Assembly (NCBI GenBank): GCA_964058805.1
Contig: CAXKVV010001283.1
Location: 1-30,904, forward strand
Source of the DNA: Schoenoplectus triqueter
Lineage: Eukaryota; Streptophyta; Magnoliopsida; Poales; Cyperaceae
Length of the DNA stretch: 30,904 nt
Reading direction: 5' to 3'
Under the pieces are notes generated by a model. That model was not told the origin of the DNA, searched no databases, and worked only from the letters and a program-made list of their open reading frames with translations. Shown here one piece after another: positions 9,837-20,306 of the stretch (position 1 is the stretch's first letter; every line of letters starts with the position of its first letter). Made by a program: the position numbers and the translations under genes.

Positions 9837-10582
9837 ATGGTCGGATTATGGTCCCTAAGCCAATCTTAGCCCTTAACTTCATTTTAATCAACGGTCAAGA
9901 TCCATTTGTGCTTCTTACCACTCAACAAACTGTCTCTAAACTGATCCCTTGCGGCTGGAGTTAGTTACACTTCCTTTCCTTTTTACCCTTTTGCCATTCA
10001 TTCATACAACTCGGTCCCCCATCATTCTGGACATTTCTAGAAGCTTCCAAGGGTTCACACATCAATCTCATACTCCTATAAATCAATTGAGTCAGTGCAA
10101 GGGTTCTGTTTGACACTTAATATTCATTTCTCATTTCTAGATCTTTCAATCGGGTCTCCATTGCCATCTCACCTTTCCTTCATTAATTCTTCTATTTGCA
10201 AGCTCTGACTTCATCATTTAGCTCTAAAACTCAATCCTTCACGTCTCTGTGATCAATAGCATGCTCCATCATCATCTCTTCATCACCAGTCTCGGCCTCC
10301 AATGGTGATTTGGTGAAACACTAACTCAGAGCCTCCAAAGGTGTTGTCTTTGTACTTGAACGAAGTCGCCTAGGTAATAAGAAGGTGTACAAGTGATCAA
10401 TTTGTCTCTTGCCTCTTTACAAAGGTTAGTCTCAATTTCAATTCCATCGATTGCCTCAACCGATTACTCACTGTCTCTTTTCAATTCTTAAAATTGATCG
10501 CTCATACAAGCTTTAATTCATGTTACACAACTCTCTGTGAAGAAATTTTGAAGAAAGGGGCTGCATTCAACTCTATTCAACA

Positions 10583-10750
10583 ATGGCGCCTTCTTCTTCA
10601 TCGCGCGGAAGGAAGAGGAAGAGAGGAAGAAGGGAGAGGGGAGAGCCATCCACGGGTGCACCTGGTGCATGTGAGCCAAAGCTTCCAAGAGAGAACTGTC
10701 AGAGAGGGATGGCGCAAGAGCCAGGTTCGTTCTTCCCTTTTCTCTTTTGA
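10583..10750 (+). CDS. Small basic ORF inside repeat copy B (55 aa, function unknown)
   Basis: This is the counterpart of the copy A ORF, with the start context CAACAATGGCG kept. It has 55 codons, begins MAPSSSSRGRKRKRGRRERG and stops at 10748-10750. There is no indel between A and B across the frame even though flanking DNA has indels, and several differences change residues in the C-terminal half. A donor-like CCAG/GTTCGT occurs at the same place. There is no recognisable domain beyond the basic cluster. Confidence 0.3.
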   Translation: MAPSSSSRGRKRKRGRRERGEPSTGAPGACEPKLPRENCQRGMAQEPGSFFPFLF

Positions 10751-12435
10751 TTTAAATTATGTCTCTTATTTGTATGAGATTGGTCTATGATTGTTGATAT
10801 GCGCCTCTGTCTCATTATCTTACAAGTGAGCCCCACCAGTCAGCACTTTGTAAATAATCAAGCTGACATGGCGTGCTGTGATAGGATTAGATGCATGATT
10901 AAGCCTTGATTAGTTATTAATTATTGCTGACTGTGTCTTGATTTGCACATGCCACATGGCACTAAGTGGGGTCCACTGTGCTGACTTCACCCAATGGATA
11001 GCTGCCAAGTGTTAAATGAATGTAGTTGAATAGGATTGTGCTTGCTGAGGTGTATGGCCTGGTGTATTGCCATGTGTCATGTGGGTGTTGAGGTGGCTCT
11101 GCCACAGCTTGCCACATGGCATGTTGGTGGGGCCCACATGTCAGGTTAGTATGGTGGTGGGGCCCACCTGGCTGAGGTGGACCAATGGTAGACTGCCATG
11201 TGGCACTGACATGCTGAGGTGGCTTCTCTGTGTGCTGCCATTTATTATACCCTTTGCTGGTGTGGACCATTCACAGATGGCCATGTGGCTCAACTGGTGA
11301 TGTGGCTTGTGATGTGGTCCAATCAGATCTGGCCATTTATATTTGTCTGATGATGTGGCTGCTGATGCGGACCATTGGCTGACTGTCACGTGGCATAAGT
11401 GGGACCCACTTGTCAGATATGTGGGACCCACATGGGTGAGGTGGACCAATGAAATGTCGACACATGGCACTGACATGCTGAGGTGGCCCAATGGGGTGCT
11501 GACACGTGTCACACCCTCTCTCTTCTCTGATTCTGTGTGTGCGTGTTTGGGGTCCCCAGTTTGTACCCTAATGTGTCTCTGTCCCCAAGTTGCACCCAGA
11601 TGAACCCTTAATTGAATCTCAGCCCTTGATCTTTCCTTTTAATCTGTTTTTTATCTTCCCTGAATTTATTTTGATAGCTCCACTTATCCAAAAATTATGA
11701 AATTTTCACCAAAAATCTCTAAATTCATGATAATCATCACTGTAATTTTTAATTTCATTTTTACCCCTGTCTCTCTAAATTAAAAAATTCTTTTGTCTAG
11801 AAAACTCTATTTCTTCCTCTGAATTAATCCCAGATTTCATTTGTAGCTCAGTGTCTCTGCCAATTATCTCTCTCTTGCAGAAACCACCCTAACTAAATAC
11901 CAATTAGACTTATATTGATATTCATTAGGGTTTGATCTGATCAACAGTTGATCACTTGTCAACAATTGATACAAATCTAGACTTGATCAGATGGTTGCTC
12001 CTAGCTTTGGCACCTGATCAGTCTTGTGAAATTGACTTTCAATCCCTTAACATGAGGGTGACTTGGTCAAAGAACTGACTACTTATCAGTAATTGACACA
12101 AATCAAAGCATGGTTAGGTGGTTGCTCACAGCTTTGGCACCAGGTCAGCCTCGAAAGCAAAATCACATTTGAAATTTCTCATGATTAGTTGTATCATAAT
12201 ACTAGCTTGGCATTGACATCATTCCTTGTTACACAGGGATTATACTGCTTCAGTTCTTAGGGTTTGCTTTGGTGATAGATTCTCAGGGTTTAATCTTGAC
12301 TCCTTTAGTAGTCACTGAGGTGTGGGCCCACCTGTCAGTGAAAAATGATTACATGGATGACCCATCAGGAAATCTCTTCCTCTCTCCTGAATCTCCTGAG
12401 CGTCATCCACATCAAATGAATAGGAGATGACAGGG

Positions 12436-12685
12436 TATTTATATCCTTGCTCTGCACTTAGGATTTCCTTGTGGGATTAGTGCTTAACTCTTGTTCCGGG
12501 TTGATTAAACTCATTAGATAAGCTAGGTTCATGCTATCAGAGCTGCTTGCAAGTGACTGCCATGTAGGTCCCACTTGTCAGAAAAGATATAATCACATGG
12601 TGACACCCGAGAGATCTCTCCTCTCCCTCGATCCTCTCGACTGTCACTCATGCTGAGTGGATAGAGGATAGTGGGGTATTTATAC
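12436..12685 (+). promoter_or_regulatory. Two TATA-containing units near the end of copy B (possible copia promoter)
   Basis: TATTTATATC at 12436 and TATTTATAC at 12677 match the paired units in copy A. The second is about 420 bp before the primer-binding site. This would leave an R-U5 of a few hundred bases, a normal arrangement for an LTR promoter driving the copia transcript. Confidence 0.4.
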
Positions 12686-12878
12686 TCTTCCCTTCATGCC
12701 CAGAATTTCCTCGTGGGACAAATAAAGTTGCTCCGGAGTTCCGTTAGCGACTTCTTCTGATCAGTGAGCCCTCTCTTCCTTGTTTCTCTTCTTTTCTCTT
12801 CTTATGATTTACTATTGATAATTGATTTTATTTTCATTTATTTGGCTACTTATCCTTGGAATTTTTCACGGGTAAACA

Positions 12879-13098
12879 GTATCTCTCGGTAATCATCTGA
12901 CATACCGCTTTAACCATTCGCTTGTGTTAGAAGTAAAATAATATTTTACGGTCTTTTGTAAAAGATTAAAATATATATATCTCTCGGTAATCATCTAACA
13001 TACTTTAATCCCTAGCTTAAGTAGAAGTAAAATTTTTATTTTATGGTATTTTTGTGGCTTAAGCCTTAACAGGATTTGGTTGGACCAAAACCCAACCG
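12879..13098 (+). repeat. Segment between copy B and the primer-binding site (possible U5) with a 100 bp duplication
   Basis: TATCTCTCGGTAATCATCT followed by GACATAC or AACATAC occurs at 12881 and 12979. Each is followed by AGAAGTAAAAT and a TTTTA-rich stretch. The segment is absent from the end of copy A, where copy B starts directly. It ends at AACCCAACC just before the primer-binding site. It may be the last part of the LTR, or sequence added between the repeat and the copia body. Confidence 0.45.
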
Positions 13099-13110
13099 TG
13101 GTATCAAAGC
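13099..13110 (+). other. Primer-binding site, initiator tRNA-Met type
   Basis: TGGTATCAAAGC differs by one base from TGGTATCAGAGC, the complement of the 3' end of plant initiator tRNA-Met that most plant copia elements use to prime reverse transcription. It lies at the junction of the repeat and the copia leader in the correct orientation. Confidence 0.75.
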
Positions 13111-13319
13111 ACAAGGCTTTCCCGCTGATTGATTTCTAAAAGTTTATAACTTATGCAAATAAGGTGCATATACTTCATATCAGTTTAATTCTTAGATTTG
13201 CAACTTAAGTTCAAACCAAATAAAATTGGATTTTCTCGGTTCAGTTCTACTGACTAAGAAAATTAAATTATATTTAAGATTTCTTTACGCTTTCTTTTTG
13301 AAAATTTTTGATTGTGTTA
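13111..13319 (+). other. Copia leader, first part, no gene seen
   Basis: AT-rich untranslated leader after the primer-binding site. No conserved reading frame or strong repeat is apparent. Confidence 0.5.
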
Positions 13320-13770
13320 AAGTATATCTAAGAATGTGATGAAGCAATAAAGTACCTGAGTAAGAGCTGTTGATCTCCATACATAAAAGATAATGTGATG
13401 TCAAAGAAAGATGAGAAGTGGATACCTTTGGTATTCATTCTGACAAGCTCTTTTATGTATCCTGATAACTAGCCCAAAAGAAATTTTGTCATGTTATCAA
13501 ATTACTTTTATGCTTTTAAAGCATGGCAAAATGTAACTCTTTTACTTTTTTAAAAATCTTTGGTTATAAAAAGTATATCTATGAATGTGATGAAGCAATA
13601 AAGTACCTGAGTAAGAGCTGTTGATCTCCACACCTGAAAGACATGGTTCTGTCTAGGAAAGATTGAATTTAAAGTGGTCGTCGTGACCCCGATCTTTCTT
13701 GGGAGCCCATTTTACGTGTCCTGATAACTGACCCAAAAGAAACTTTTTCACGTTATCAAATTACTTTCTC
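13320..13770 (+). repeat. 251 bp tandem repeat in the copia leader, two units
   Basis: AAGTATATCTAAGAATGTGA at 13320 recurs at 13571 as AAGTATATCTATGAATGTGA. The next 50 bases, through GTACCTGAGTAAGAGCTGTT, are almost identical. Both units end with TCCTGATAACT, CCCAAAAGAAA and GTTATCAAATTAC. The middles have diverged. Confidence 0.85.
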
Positions 13771-13919
13771 GTACCAAAATGAATTAATTATTTTCAAACC
13801 ATATAAAATATTTATATATTTTTTACGGTATAAATAAGAACATATGCATAGCTGTAAAATAAAGAACTAGAATATATATGTGACTTGATCATATATATAA
13901 GTAAATTAATTTACTGCTT

Positions 13920-14395
13920 TGATAATAAATGAGTAAATTAGATTTATCATTTTTAAAGAACTGTGAAAGAATGTTATGTCAGATAAAGACTGAAAAAGAA
14001 ACTTTCAATGGTCTTTCTGGTAGACATATTTTCACGTGTTCATAAGTCTATTTAAAGTCAGCTTAACAAATTGACTACTTATAAATGTATAAATTGGATT
14101 TATCATTTTTAAGGAACCAGAAAAGAATGTTATGTCAAAGAAAGACTGAAAAAAAAGAACTTTCAATGGTCTTTCTGGCAGACGTCTTCCATGTGTTCAT
14201 AAGTCTATTTAAAGTCAGCTTAACAAACTGACTAATTATAAATATGTAAATTAGATTTATTATTTTTAAGAAACCGTGAAGAAAGGTTGTGTCAAAGAAA
14301 GACTGAAAAAGAAACTTTAAGTGGTCTTTCTGACAGATATTTTTACGTGTTCGTAAGTCTGTTTAAAGTCAGCTTAACAAACTGACTGCTTATAA
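13920..14395 (+). repeat. 157 bp tandem repeat in the copia leader, three units
   Basis: AAATTRGATTTATYATTTTT starts units at 13935, 14091 and 14248. Each contains AAAGACTGAAAAA, GGTCTTTCTG, an ACGTGTTC-like word and AAAGTCAGCTTAACAAA. The third unit is followed by unique leader sequence. Confidence 0.88.
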
Positions 14396-14854
14396 AAGTT
14401 AAGCACACCCTAAATTAAGTAATCGGCCCTACCTACTCTATCCTCCTCACACTATTGTTCATTGGCTGACGAGACCTACTCAGTAGGCGTCACTTTTTGT
14501 GGTCGAGGATTATGTCCGATATAACAAATCAAGTAGAGTGAGGTTACTTACCGATAAATTTCAAATAGTTTTGGGCTCGGGGCAGAGTTTTGTTAAAATA
14601 CATGATGTTTAACGAAATCAAGAATCACATAAGAGGTTTTGTCTAAAACATACGGATGTGATTAGCACCTGAGTTGCTTACTTAACATAACTAATGACCA
14701 AGTTTTATGCCAACGCTGGATTGTATCTTAGTGAAAATATGGATCTTGGTCCTAACTACAAACGAAAATAAAATAAATTTATAGTGAGAGTCTTATTTGA
14801 TATAAGACATTACATGAACAAAACTAAAATTCTTTACTTTAAACGTTGTAGCAC
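14396..14854 (+). other. Unique copia leader before gag, no gene seen
   Basis: No open frame of note and no repeat. Several short ATG-initiated frames would interfere with translation if this were still expressed. The sequence leads directly to the gag ATG at 14855. Confidence 0.5.
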
Positions 14855-15424
14855 ATGGCTAAAGAAACTCTTACTAATTTGTTCCGTCCACTAACAATCA
14901 TACTGAGGTGTGAGAAACTCGAGTATGTCCTTAACACACCAATCCCTGCACAACCTGCAACAGGCTGCATAGTAGAAGAACTCACCAAGTACAACAAGCA
15001 CAAATAATATGAGCTTGATGTACAAAGCTTCTTGGTCAAGAAATTTAAAGTGACTAAATCTTTGTTGAGTCATAAGATGATTGAGGGCAGCTCTCTTGAC
15101 ACTCACATGCTCCGTATGATGAGCGATGTTGAGCAGCTAGAGAAGCTTAACAGTTTGTTGAGCAAAAAGTTTACTACGGATGTTATCCTGAATTCTCTCC
15201 CTTCCAGTTATTCTAATTTCATCAGGAATTATCATATGCTGAGAATGGACAAGAGCTTACAGGAGCTCGAAGGGATGTTGAGGATCACTGATGGAGAGAT
15301 GAAGAAGAGTTCTTCTATCCTCATGATCCAAGAAAGTGGAAAGAGGCTTAAAATGATGAAACACAAAGCGACTCCTAAAGTGATGCTTAAGTACAAGGGC
15401 AAGGAGAAGATGGTTCCTAATTAG
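14855..15424 (+). pseudogene. Copia gag remnant
   Basis: The ATG at 14855 opens MAKETLTNLF. A YVLNTPIPAQP segment typical of copia gag N-termini follows. One stop (TAA 15005-15007) interrupts the frame, which then continues in the same register to 15424. The second half has the usual gag block (LEKLNSLLSKKF, DVILNSLPSSYSNFI, a leucine-rich ELEGMLR helix) and a lysine-rich tail. The short distance between the PAQP block and the EGSSLDTHMLRMM block shows that the central part of gag, with the H-x-D-x-C region usual in this family, is missing. Inactive. Confidence 0.85.
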
Positions 15425-15459
15425 AACACTCCCAAGCAAAAGACTCTTCTACCTCTGAC

Positions 15460-15501
15460 TGTTTTTGCTGTCAAAGCAAGGATCATTGGAAAAGGAACTG
15501 C
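15460..15501 (+). pseudogene. Gag CCHC zinc knuckle, out of frame with upstream gag
   Basis: The 14-residue CFCCQSKDHWKRNC motif gives a perfect CX2CX4HX4C spacing (Cys1, Cys4, His9, Cys14), the RNA-binding knuckle of nucleocapsid. It is in frame 1 while the gag above is in frame 2 and stops at 15424, so a frameshift separates them. A further TGA at 15529 lies between the knuckle and the protease. Confidence 0.85.
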
Positions 15502-15531
15502 CCTAAGTATCTGGAGGTTATGAGGACATGA

Positions 15532-15699
15532 AAGGTTCTCAAGACTTCAACAATAGATATTTTTATTGTTGAAGTTAACGTTGTTATCTTTATTCATGAT
15601 TGGGTATTGAATACTGGATCATGTGCTCATATTTGTTCAAATATACAGGCACTAAAGAATAGAAGTAAACTACACAACAAGGAAATACAACTCTGAGTT
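15532..15699 (+). pseudogene. Copia protease remnant with a changed active site
   Basis: The aspartic-protease motif appears as DWVLNTGSCAHICSN, where the family has D-T/S-G. The catalytic aspartate codon (15610-15612) is AAT (Asn) instead of GAT/GAC. The frame then runs to a stop near 15697. The change alone should abolish processing of the polyprotein. Confidence 0.8.
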
Positions 15700-15750
15700 A
15701 AAAATGGTGCACAAGTCACAGCCGTAACAGTCGGAAGTATAGAGTTATGT

Positions 15751-16161
15751 TTGCCTAGTAGGCTTATAATGGAACTTAAAAATGTATATTTTGTTTCAAG
15801 TATTTTCAAAAATATTATTTCAATGTCATGTTTAGAGATGAATGGTTTCTCTTTTGTTATAAAGGACAATGGTTATTCTATATACAAAAATGAGTTATAT
15901 TATGGATCTTCTTTTATGATGAATAGTCTTTATATGCTGGAAATAGACAAATTCATATTTAACAACAATAAATGACTCAAAACATCTCATGAAAGTATGA
16001 CTTTCATGTGGCATTATCGTCTTGGTCATATAAATGAGAAATACATCAAAAAGTTACATGAAGTTAGATTTATTGGTAATTTTAATATTGAAACAATAAA
16101 CATGTGCAAATCTTATTTACGTGGAAAAATGATCAAAGCGCATTTCTCCAAAAAAGGGTGA
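15751..16161 (+). pseudogene. Gag-pre-integrase region with a damaged HHCC zinc finger
   Basis: The stretch 15751-15975 (ELKNVYFVSSIFKNIISMSC) is the conserved linker between protease and integrase. After a stop at 15973-15975, WHYRLGHINEKYIKKLHE supplies the two histidines (16012 and 16027). In the CXXC half, Cys is kept at 16105 but the second Cys is Tyr (16114-16116). The frame ends at TGA after an A6 run near 16150, where the frame shifts into the integrase core. Confidence 0.82.
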
Positions 16162-16567
16162 AAGAATAAGTGACTTATTAGTCCTTATACACACAGATGT
16201 ATGCGGACCAATGACTACTTGTACAAGAAACGATGATCGCTACTTTATCACGTTTACTGATGATTATGGTAGATATAGTTATGTCTACTTGATGAGACAT
16301 AAGTCTTAATTCTTTGAAAAGTTCAAGGAATTCAAGACTGAAGTAGAAAAATAAATGAATAAAAGTATTAAGATCTTACGGTCAGACCGTGGAGGTGAAT
16401 ACTTGAGTTATGAGTTTACTATGTACTTAAAAGAATGTGGGATAGTCTCACAACTCACACATCCGAGAATACTGCAATGGAACGGTATTTCTGATAGGAG
16501 GAATCAAACTCTGCTAGACATGGTTCATTCCATGATAAGTAATGTCATACTCCCAAAAATATTTTAG
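16160..16567 (+). pseudogene. Copia integrase core remnant
   Basis: The DDE triad is recognisable: Asp in HTDVCGP (16196-16198), Asp in RSDRGGEYL (16385-16387), and the third position in WNGISDRRNQTLLDMV (16493-16495). There the usual Glu is replaced by Asp. Stops interrupt near 16307 and 16352, and a TAG follows KIF at 16565-16567. All three catalytic positions are in frame 2. It is inactive as it stands. Confidence 0.88.
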
Positions 16568-17253
16568 GGACACACTAAAAACTATTATACTAACAATAAA
16601 TAGGGTTTCATCCAAGTTAGTAGAAAAAACTTCATATGAGTTATGCTTTGGTAAGGTACCAAATATGTCTTATCTTAAAATTTAGGGTTGTGAGGTATTT
16701 GTCAAATGTTTGACGTCTGACAAACTTGGACCCAAAGCTGACAAGCATTTTTTCGTAGGGTATCCTAAAGAAACAAAATGATATTACTTTTATTACCAGT
16801 CCGAGAACAAGATAATTGTTGCTCATCATGGTATATTTTTGGAGAAAGAGTTACTCGCAATGGGAAGTAGTGGGAGTAATGTAATACTTGAAGAAATTTA
16901 AGATACATCACACAATATAATATCTGATACTGATCAGATAAATCCACCACTTGATTTTTCGGCTGATGAGCATTTGGAAGAACCGAATCCACAAATAGTT
17001 ATGGAAGAGATTCTAGTCCCGAGTTCATCTACTTCAATGCAAATTGAAATAAAACTAAATCTGCATACTGATGTGGATGATGTTCGACAACCTGAAGAAC
17101 AAGTGCTACGAAGGTCACATAAGACTGCATGAAGTCTCAGTATTTGATACTGAAGATCCTCTAACCTATGCGGAAGAAGTGGATAGACACCGACTCTGAT
17201 AAATGGCTAGAGGCCATGAGATCCGAAATACAGTCCATGTATGACAACACGGT
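16568..17253 (+). pseudogene. Integrase C-terminal / linker region, heavily decayed
   Basis: Fragments such as SYLKIWGCEVFVKCL and DKLGPKADKHFFVGYPKET are legible in different frames around 16660-16780. Past 16900 an acidic linker is full of stops. This is the normal spacer between copia integrase and RT, without a continuous frame. Confidence 0.6.
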
Positions 17254-17268
17254 TTGGAACCTGGTTGC

Positions 17269-18253
17269 ACCAGCTGTTGGGCAAAACCCATAGCTAACAA
17301 GTGGGTTTTTAAAAGAAAAATAGACATGGATGATAATATGACTGTTTATAAAGCACGGCTAGTAGCGAAAAGTTTCAAGCAAATTTTCTGCGTAGATTAT
17401 GATGAAATATTTTCGCCCGTAGCTATGTTTAAGTCAATTCGGATGCTTTCAACAATTATCGCGTTTCATGATTATGAAATATGGAAAATGGATGTCAAAA
17501 CCGCCTTTCTAAATGAAAATTTAGAAGATGACGTATATATGATACAATCCACAGGTTTTGAGGATCCAAAAAAATGTTAGGAAGGTATGCAAGCTTCTCA
17601 TATCCATTTATGGATTGAAGCAAGAATCACGGAGTTGGAATCTTCGATTTGACAAAGAAGTCAAAAAGTTTGACTTCGTCAAATGCGAAGAAGAACCTTG
17701 TGTATACAGAAAAACTAGTGGGAGTGTCATCGCTTTTCTAATCCTCTATGTGGACGATATACTCTTAATAGGAAATGATATTCCTTTGTTGCAATTAGCC
17801 AAATCTTCATTAAAGAAAGTATTCTCAATGAAAGATTTGGGCGAGACTATCTATATACTAGGCATAAAGATCTATAGAGATAGATCTAAGAGACTTATTG
17901 GATTAAGTCAAAGCACGTACATTGATAAAATGCTGAATCGGTTCAGCATGCAGAATTCCAAGAAAAGATTTCTACTAATGAATCATGGTTCACATCTTAG
18001 CAAAACTCAGTGCCCTTTGACAATTGATAAGCAAAACATAATGAGTAGAGTGTCATTTGCTTCGGCTATTGGCTCTATCATGTATGCCATGTTGTGCACT
18101 TGTCCTGATGTCTCGTACGTTTCGAGTGTGACGAGTATATATCAGGCTAATTCAGGTATGAAGTATTTAAATGCTGCAAATAATATCCTTAAGTACTTGA
18201 GAAAACTAAGGATATGTTTCTCATCTATGGTGGTGACTCGCAGCTCATGGTAA
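17269..18253 (+). pseudogene. Copia reverse transcriptase, one frameshift
   Basis: Recognisable blocks in order: ANKWVFKRKID, YKARLVAKSF, DYDEIFSPVA, MDVKTAFLN (first catalytic Asp, 17491-17493), SIYGLKQESRSWN, and LYVDDILLIGND with both catalytic Asp residues at 17753-17758. Then follow KDLGETIYILGIKI and a C-terminal thumb/connection with SAIGSIMYAM. The only RT-core lesion is an A7 run at 17568-17574 in front of the TGT TAG at 17575-17580. Six A residues would keep the frame, so this is a one-base insertion. The RT core is otherwise the best preserved part of the element. Confidence 0.92.
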
Positions 18254-18425
18254 GTGGTTACACAGACGTTATCACCTCATACGAGAAATCATAAATAGAG
18301 GCGACGTAAAGATTTATAAAATTGACACTGTCGGCAACATAGCTGATCCACTTACAAAACCTCTACCTCAAGCCAAGCATCAGTTACACACATCTTCTAT
18401 GGGTTTGAGACACATTGGAGATTGA
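18195..18425 (+). pseudogene. RNase H remnant with a large internal deletion, and polyprotein C-terminus
   Basis: The start of the domain (YGGDSQLMVSGYTD) near 18220-18267 joins directly to its far end (RYHLIREIINRGDVKI, around 18268-18315) and then to the typical copia tail IADPLTKPLPQAKH. The central part with most of the catalytic carboxylates is absent, an estimated 0.3-0.4 kb loss judged from usual family length. The last part runs to TGA 18423-18425. Confidence 0.85.
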
Positions 18426-18454
18426 TTGTGAGATTTTCTTTATAGTAAAAAAAT
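18426..18454 (+). other. Short spacer with A-rich tract, possible polypurine tract
   Basis: Between the polyprotein stop and repeat copy C there are only about 29 bases, ending in TAGTAAAAAAATG. An A7 run followed by TG is a plausible but poor polypurine tract / LTR start. Confidence 0.3.
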
Positions 18455-19465
18455 GTTTTGCTTTTAAATTATTTCATTATAATAAAAATTTAAAACTGAA
18501 AAATAATGAATTTCTAGAAATAAATTTGAGATAATTTGGAGTTTGGAAAGACGTCCAAATAATTTATTTACTATTTTATTTTATTATTCTGCTAATTATT
18601 GAGTTTTGGGCTTTAACAGAGGGCCAACTTTATTTTTTCCTTTTCTTTCTTCCCATTTTCCTGCGAGTTGGGCCGCCTTTGCCAAGTCGACATGTTTATT
18701 GATCATATTTGTGCTAGAAATTATTCAGATGGCAACTAAGACAATTTGTTATTCAATACCATTCGGTACCAGTTTGAACTCGTCGAAATAACACATGACC
18801 TAATTGTGTGCAAACTACAGTTCTGTTATTAGTTTCATATGAATTTCTCTTTTCATTTCATAAAGGAACGTGATAACCGATATCCGGTTGAAGCCTCTCC
18901 AATTTTGAATGAATTAACCTTCAATTTGTATTGAAATCCCTGAGCTCAAACACTCAACCTTGCAATATGATTAGGAGAGTTATAAAAACCCTTCAACTAA
19001 ACTCAATTACAACTAGAACACCATATCTCATGTGAATAAAGCTCGGGAGGGTTACAAAAAACCTTCAACCGAGTTTCATATCATCTCACACACCATCTCA
19101 TCATGATTAGCATCAAGAAACAACAAAGAAAGTGAAGAGAGAAGAAAGAAACAGAGAAGAAAGCAAAAAAATTGAAAAATAGCAAAGAAATTCAGAAAAT
19201 TCATTTACTACCTTAGCATTTACATTGATCTCCTCTTGAAATTACACTCAATTAAGTAAAATTACCTAGTCTTTGATGTTCTCTGAGGTGAGTGAGCAGC
19301 TAATCAAAGATTTAAACTCAACTCAATTGAAAAAATTAAGTCAAAATAATCAATCTCTCTTCTTTCTTTCTACCCTCTTTACAATTGTTCTTTCTCTCTC
19401 TATTCACTGATTTCTTTTTAATCTCTTCAACCTTTTGATCTCCTCTCATTTATGGCCAAGGAGGG

Positions 19466-19510
19466 GTTTATATAGGCTTAATTGTGATTGATTGATTGAT
19501 TAATGGCCGG
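19466..19510 (-). promoter_or_regulatory. Opposite-strand CAAT-like and TATA pair, copy C
   Basis: The minus strand reads AATCAATCACAATTAAGCC and then TATATAAACCCC, with an AGAGAGAAAG-rich stretch downstream. The TATA core is kept although copy C has diverged, and CCAAT has changed to TCAAT. This is weak evidence of constraint. Confidence 0.3.
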
Positions 19511-20258
19511 ATTATACCCTTTCAATTGATCTCATCCCTTGATCTTATTTCACTCAATGGCCAGGATTAATTTGTGTTTCTTTCAGTCAACTCACTGCTT
19601 TGAGTCAACACTTAGTTGTTTCAAGTTGTTAGAGTTAATTAAACTCTTCTCATGTTTACTCTTTTGCCACTCCTTTAGATTAATCGGTTCTCCCATGCTT
19701 CTAGACCCTTCTAGAACATTCTAATCATTTAAACACTCTTAGAACACTTCTCTTATAAGCTCTGAATGGTCCTTAGTCTCAATTAATCAATCAAAAACTT
19801 GCTTTTTCACTTAGACCTCACCCATGGCTTATACATTCAACCAGCATTTTCCTTTATCAATTCTTTCAACTGTAAGCTTCCACAACCTCTCCTCACCTCC
19901 ATTAATTGATCTAGCACACTTACTCGATCAACTGCACACCTTGTCATCGAGTTTGAGCATCTCCACCCATGGTCGGTTTGTGAGTTGGTAGAACACCGAG
20001 TAGGAAGCTTCAAGCAGCCAACTTAACACTTACCTTAGCATCGTGTGAGTGAAGATAGAGTGTTCGCATCACCAATTGAGCTTGCAAGCATTCATAAAGG
20101 TGCTTTTCATTTTCAAGCCGATGAATTACCTTTGTCAATTTCTCTCTCTCCCTTTGTTAATTTCCTCAATTGATTACTTGCTCAACATCGTAGTAGTGCT
20201 TAGAAGCTCTTGTGAAGAAGGATTAAAGCAAAGAATTTTGCAGAACTCACTCTCATCC

Positions 20259-20306
20259 ATGGTGCTTTCGCTGTCGAGTGGAAGAAAGAGGAAGAAGAGG
20301 ATGTGA
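20259..20306 (+). pseudogene. Relic of the small basic ORF in repeat copy C
   Basis: The aligned ATG is present but the frame ends after 15 codons (MVLSLSSGRKRKKRM then TGA). The Ser-rich start and the GRKRK cluster are still visible. The donor-like site is retained as CCAG/GTACAC near 20395. The ORF is broken here or was never fixed in this subfamily. Confidence 0.35.

Larger units (their letters stand above)
7883..12878 (+). repeat. Long direct repeat, copy B (about 5.0 kb), probable 5' LTR of the copia element
   Basis: Copy B is colinear with copy A from ATTAAAGAATAG at 7883 to GGGTAAACA at 12878, with most landmarks preserved at an offset near 5.0-5.15 kb. It lacks one of the two 154 bp G-box units of copy A. 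It carries a small insertion near 9163 and differs by many single-base changes. Copy B is followed by 220 bp not shared with A and then a tRNA-Met-type primer-binding site at 13099. This is the position and orientation expected of a 5' LTR. Its true 5' end is uncertain, because A and B meet inside a shared word. Confidence 0.78.
14855..18425 (+). mobile_element. Decayed Ty1/copia polyprotein region (gag-protease-integrase-RT-RNase H)
   Basis: The order of domains (gag, CCHC knuckle, protease, integrase, reverse transcriptase, RNase H) is diagnostic of Ty1/copia, since integrase precedes RT. The element resembles the Tnt1-type group. Reading frames switch at least four times and there are several in-frame stops. 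Catalytic changes occur in protease and integrase, and RNase H is largely deleted, so it cannot be autonomous. The frame ends at TGA 18423-18425, followed by a short A-rich tract and repeat copy C. Confidence 0.93.

Noticed and set aside
12879..13098. Possible tRNA or small RNA gene before the primer-binding site
   Set aside because: No cloverleaf, A/B box pair or conserved small-RNA promoter elements could be recognised. The duplicated 100 bp unit explains the structure.
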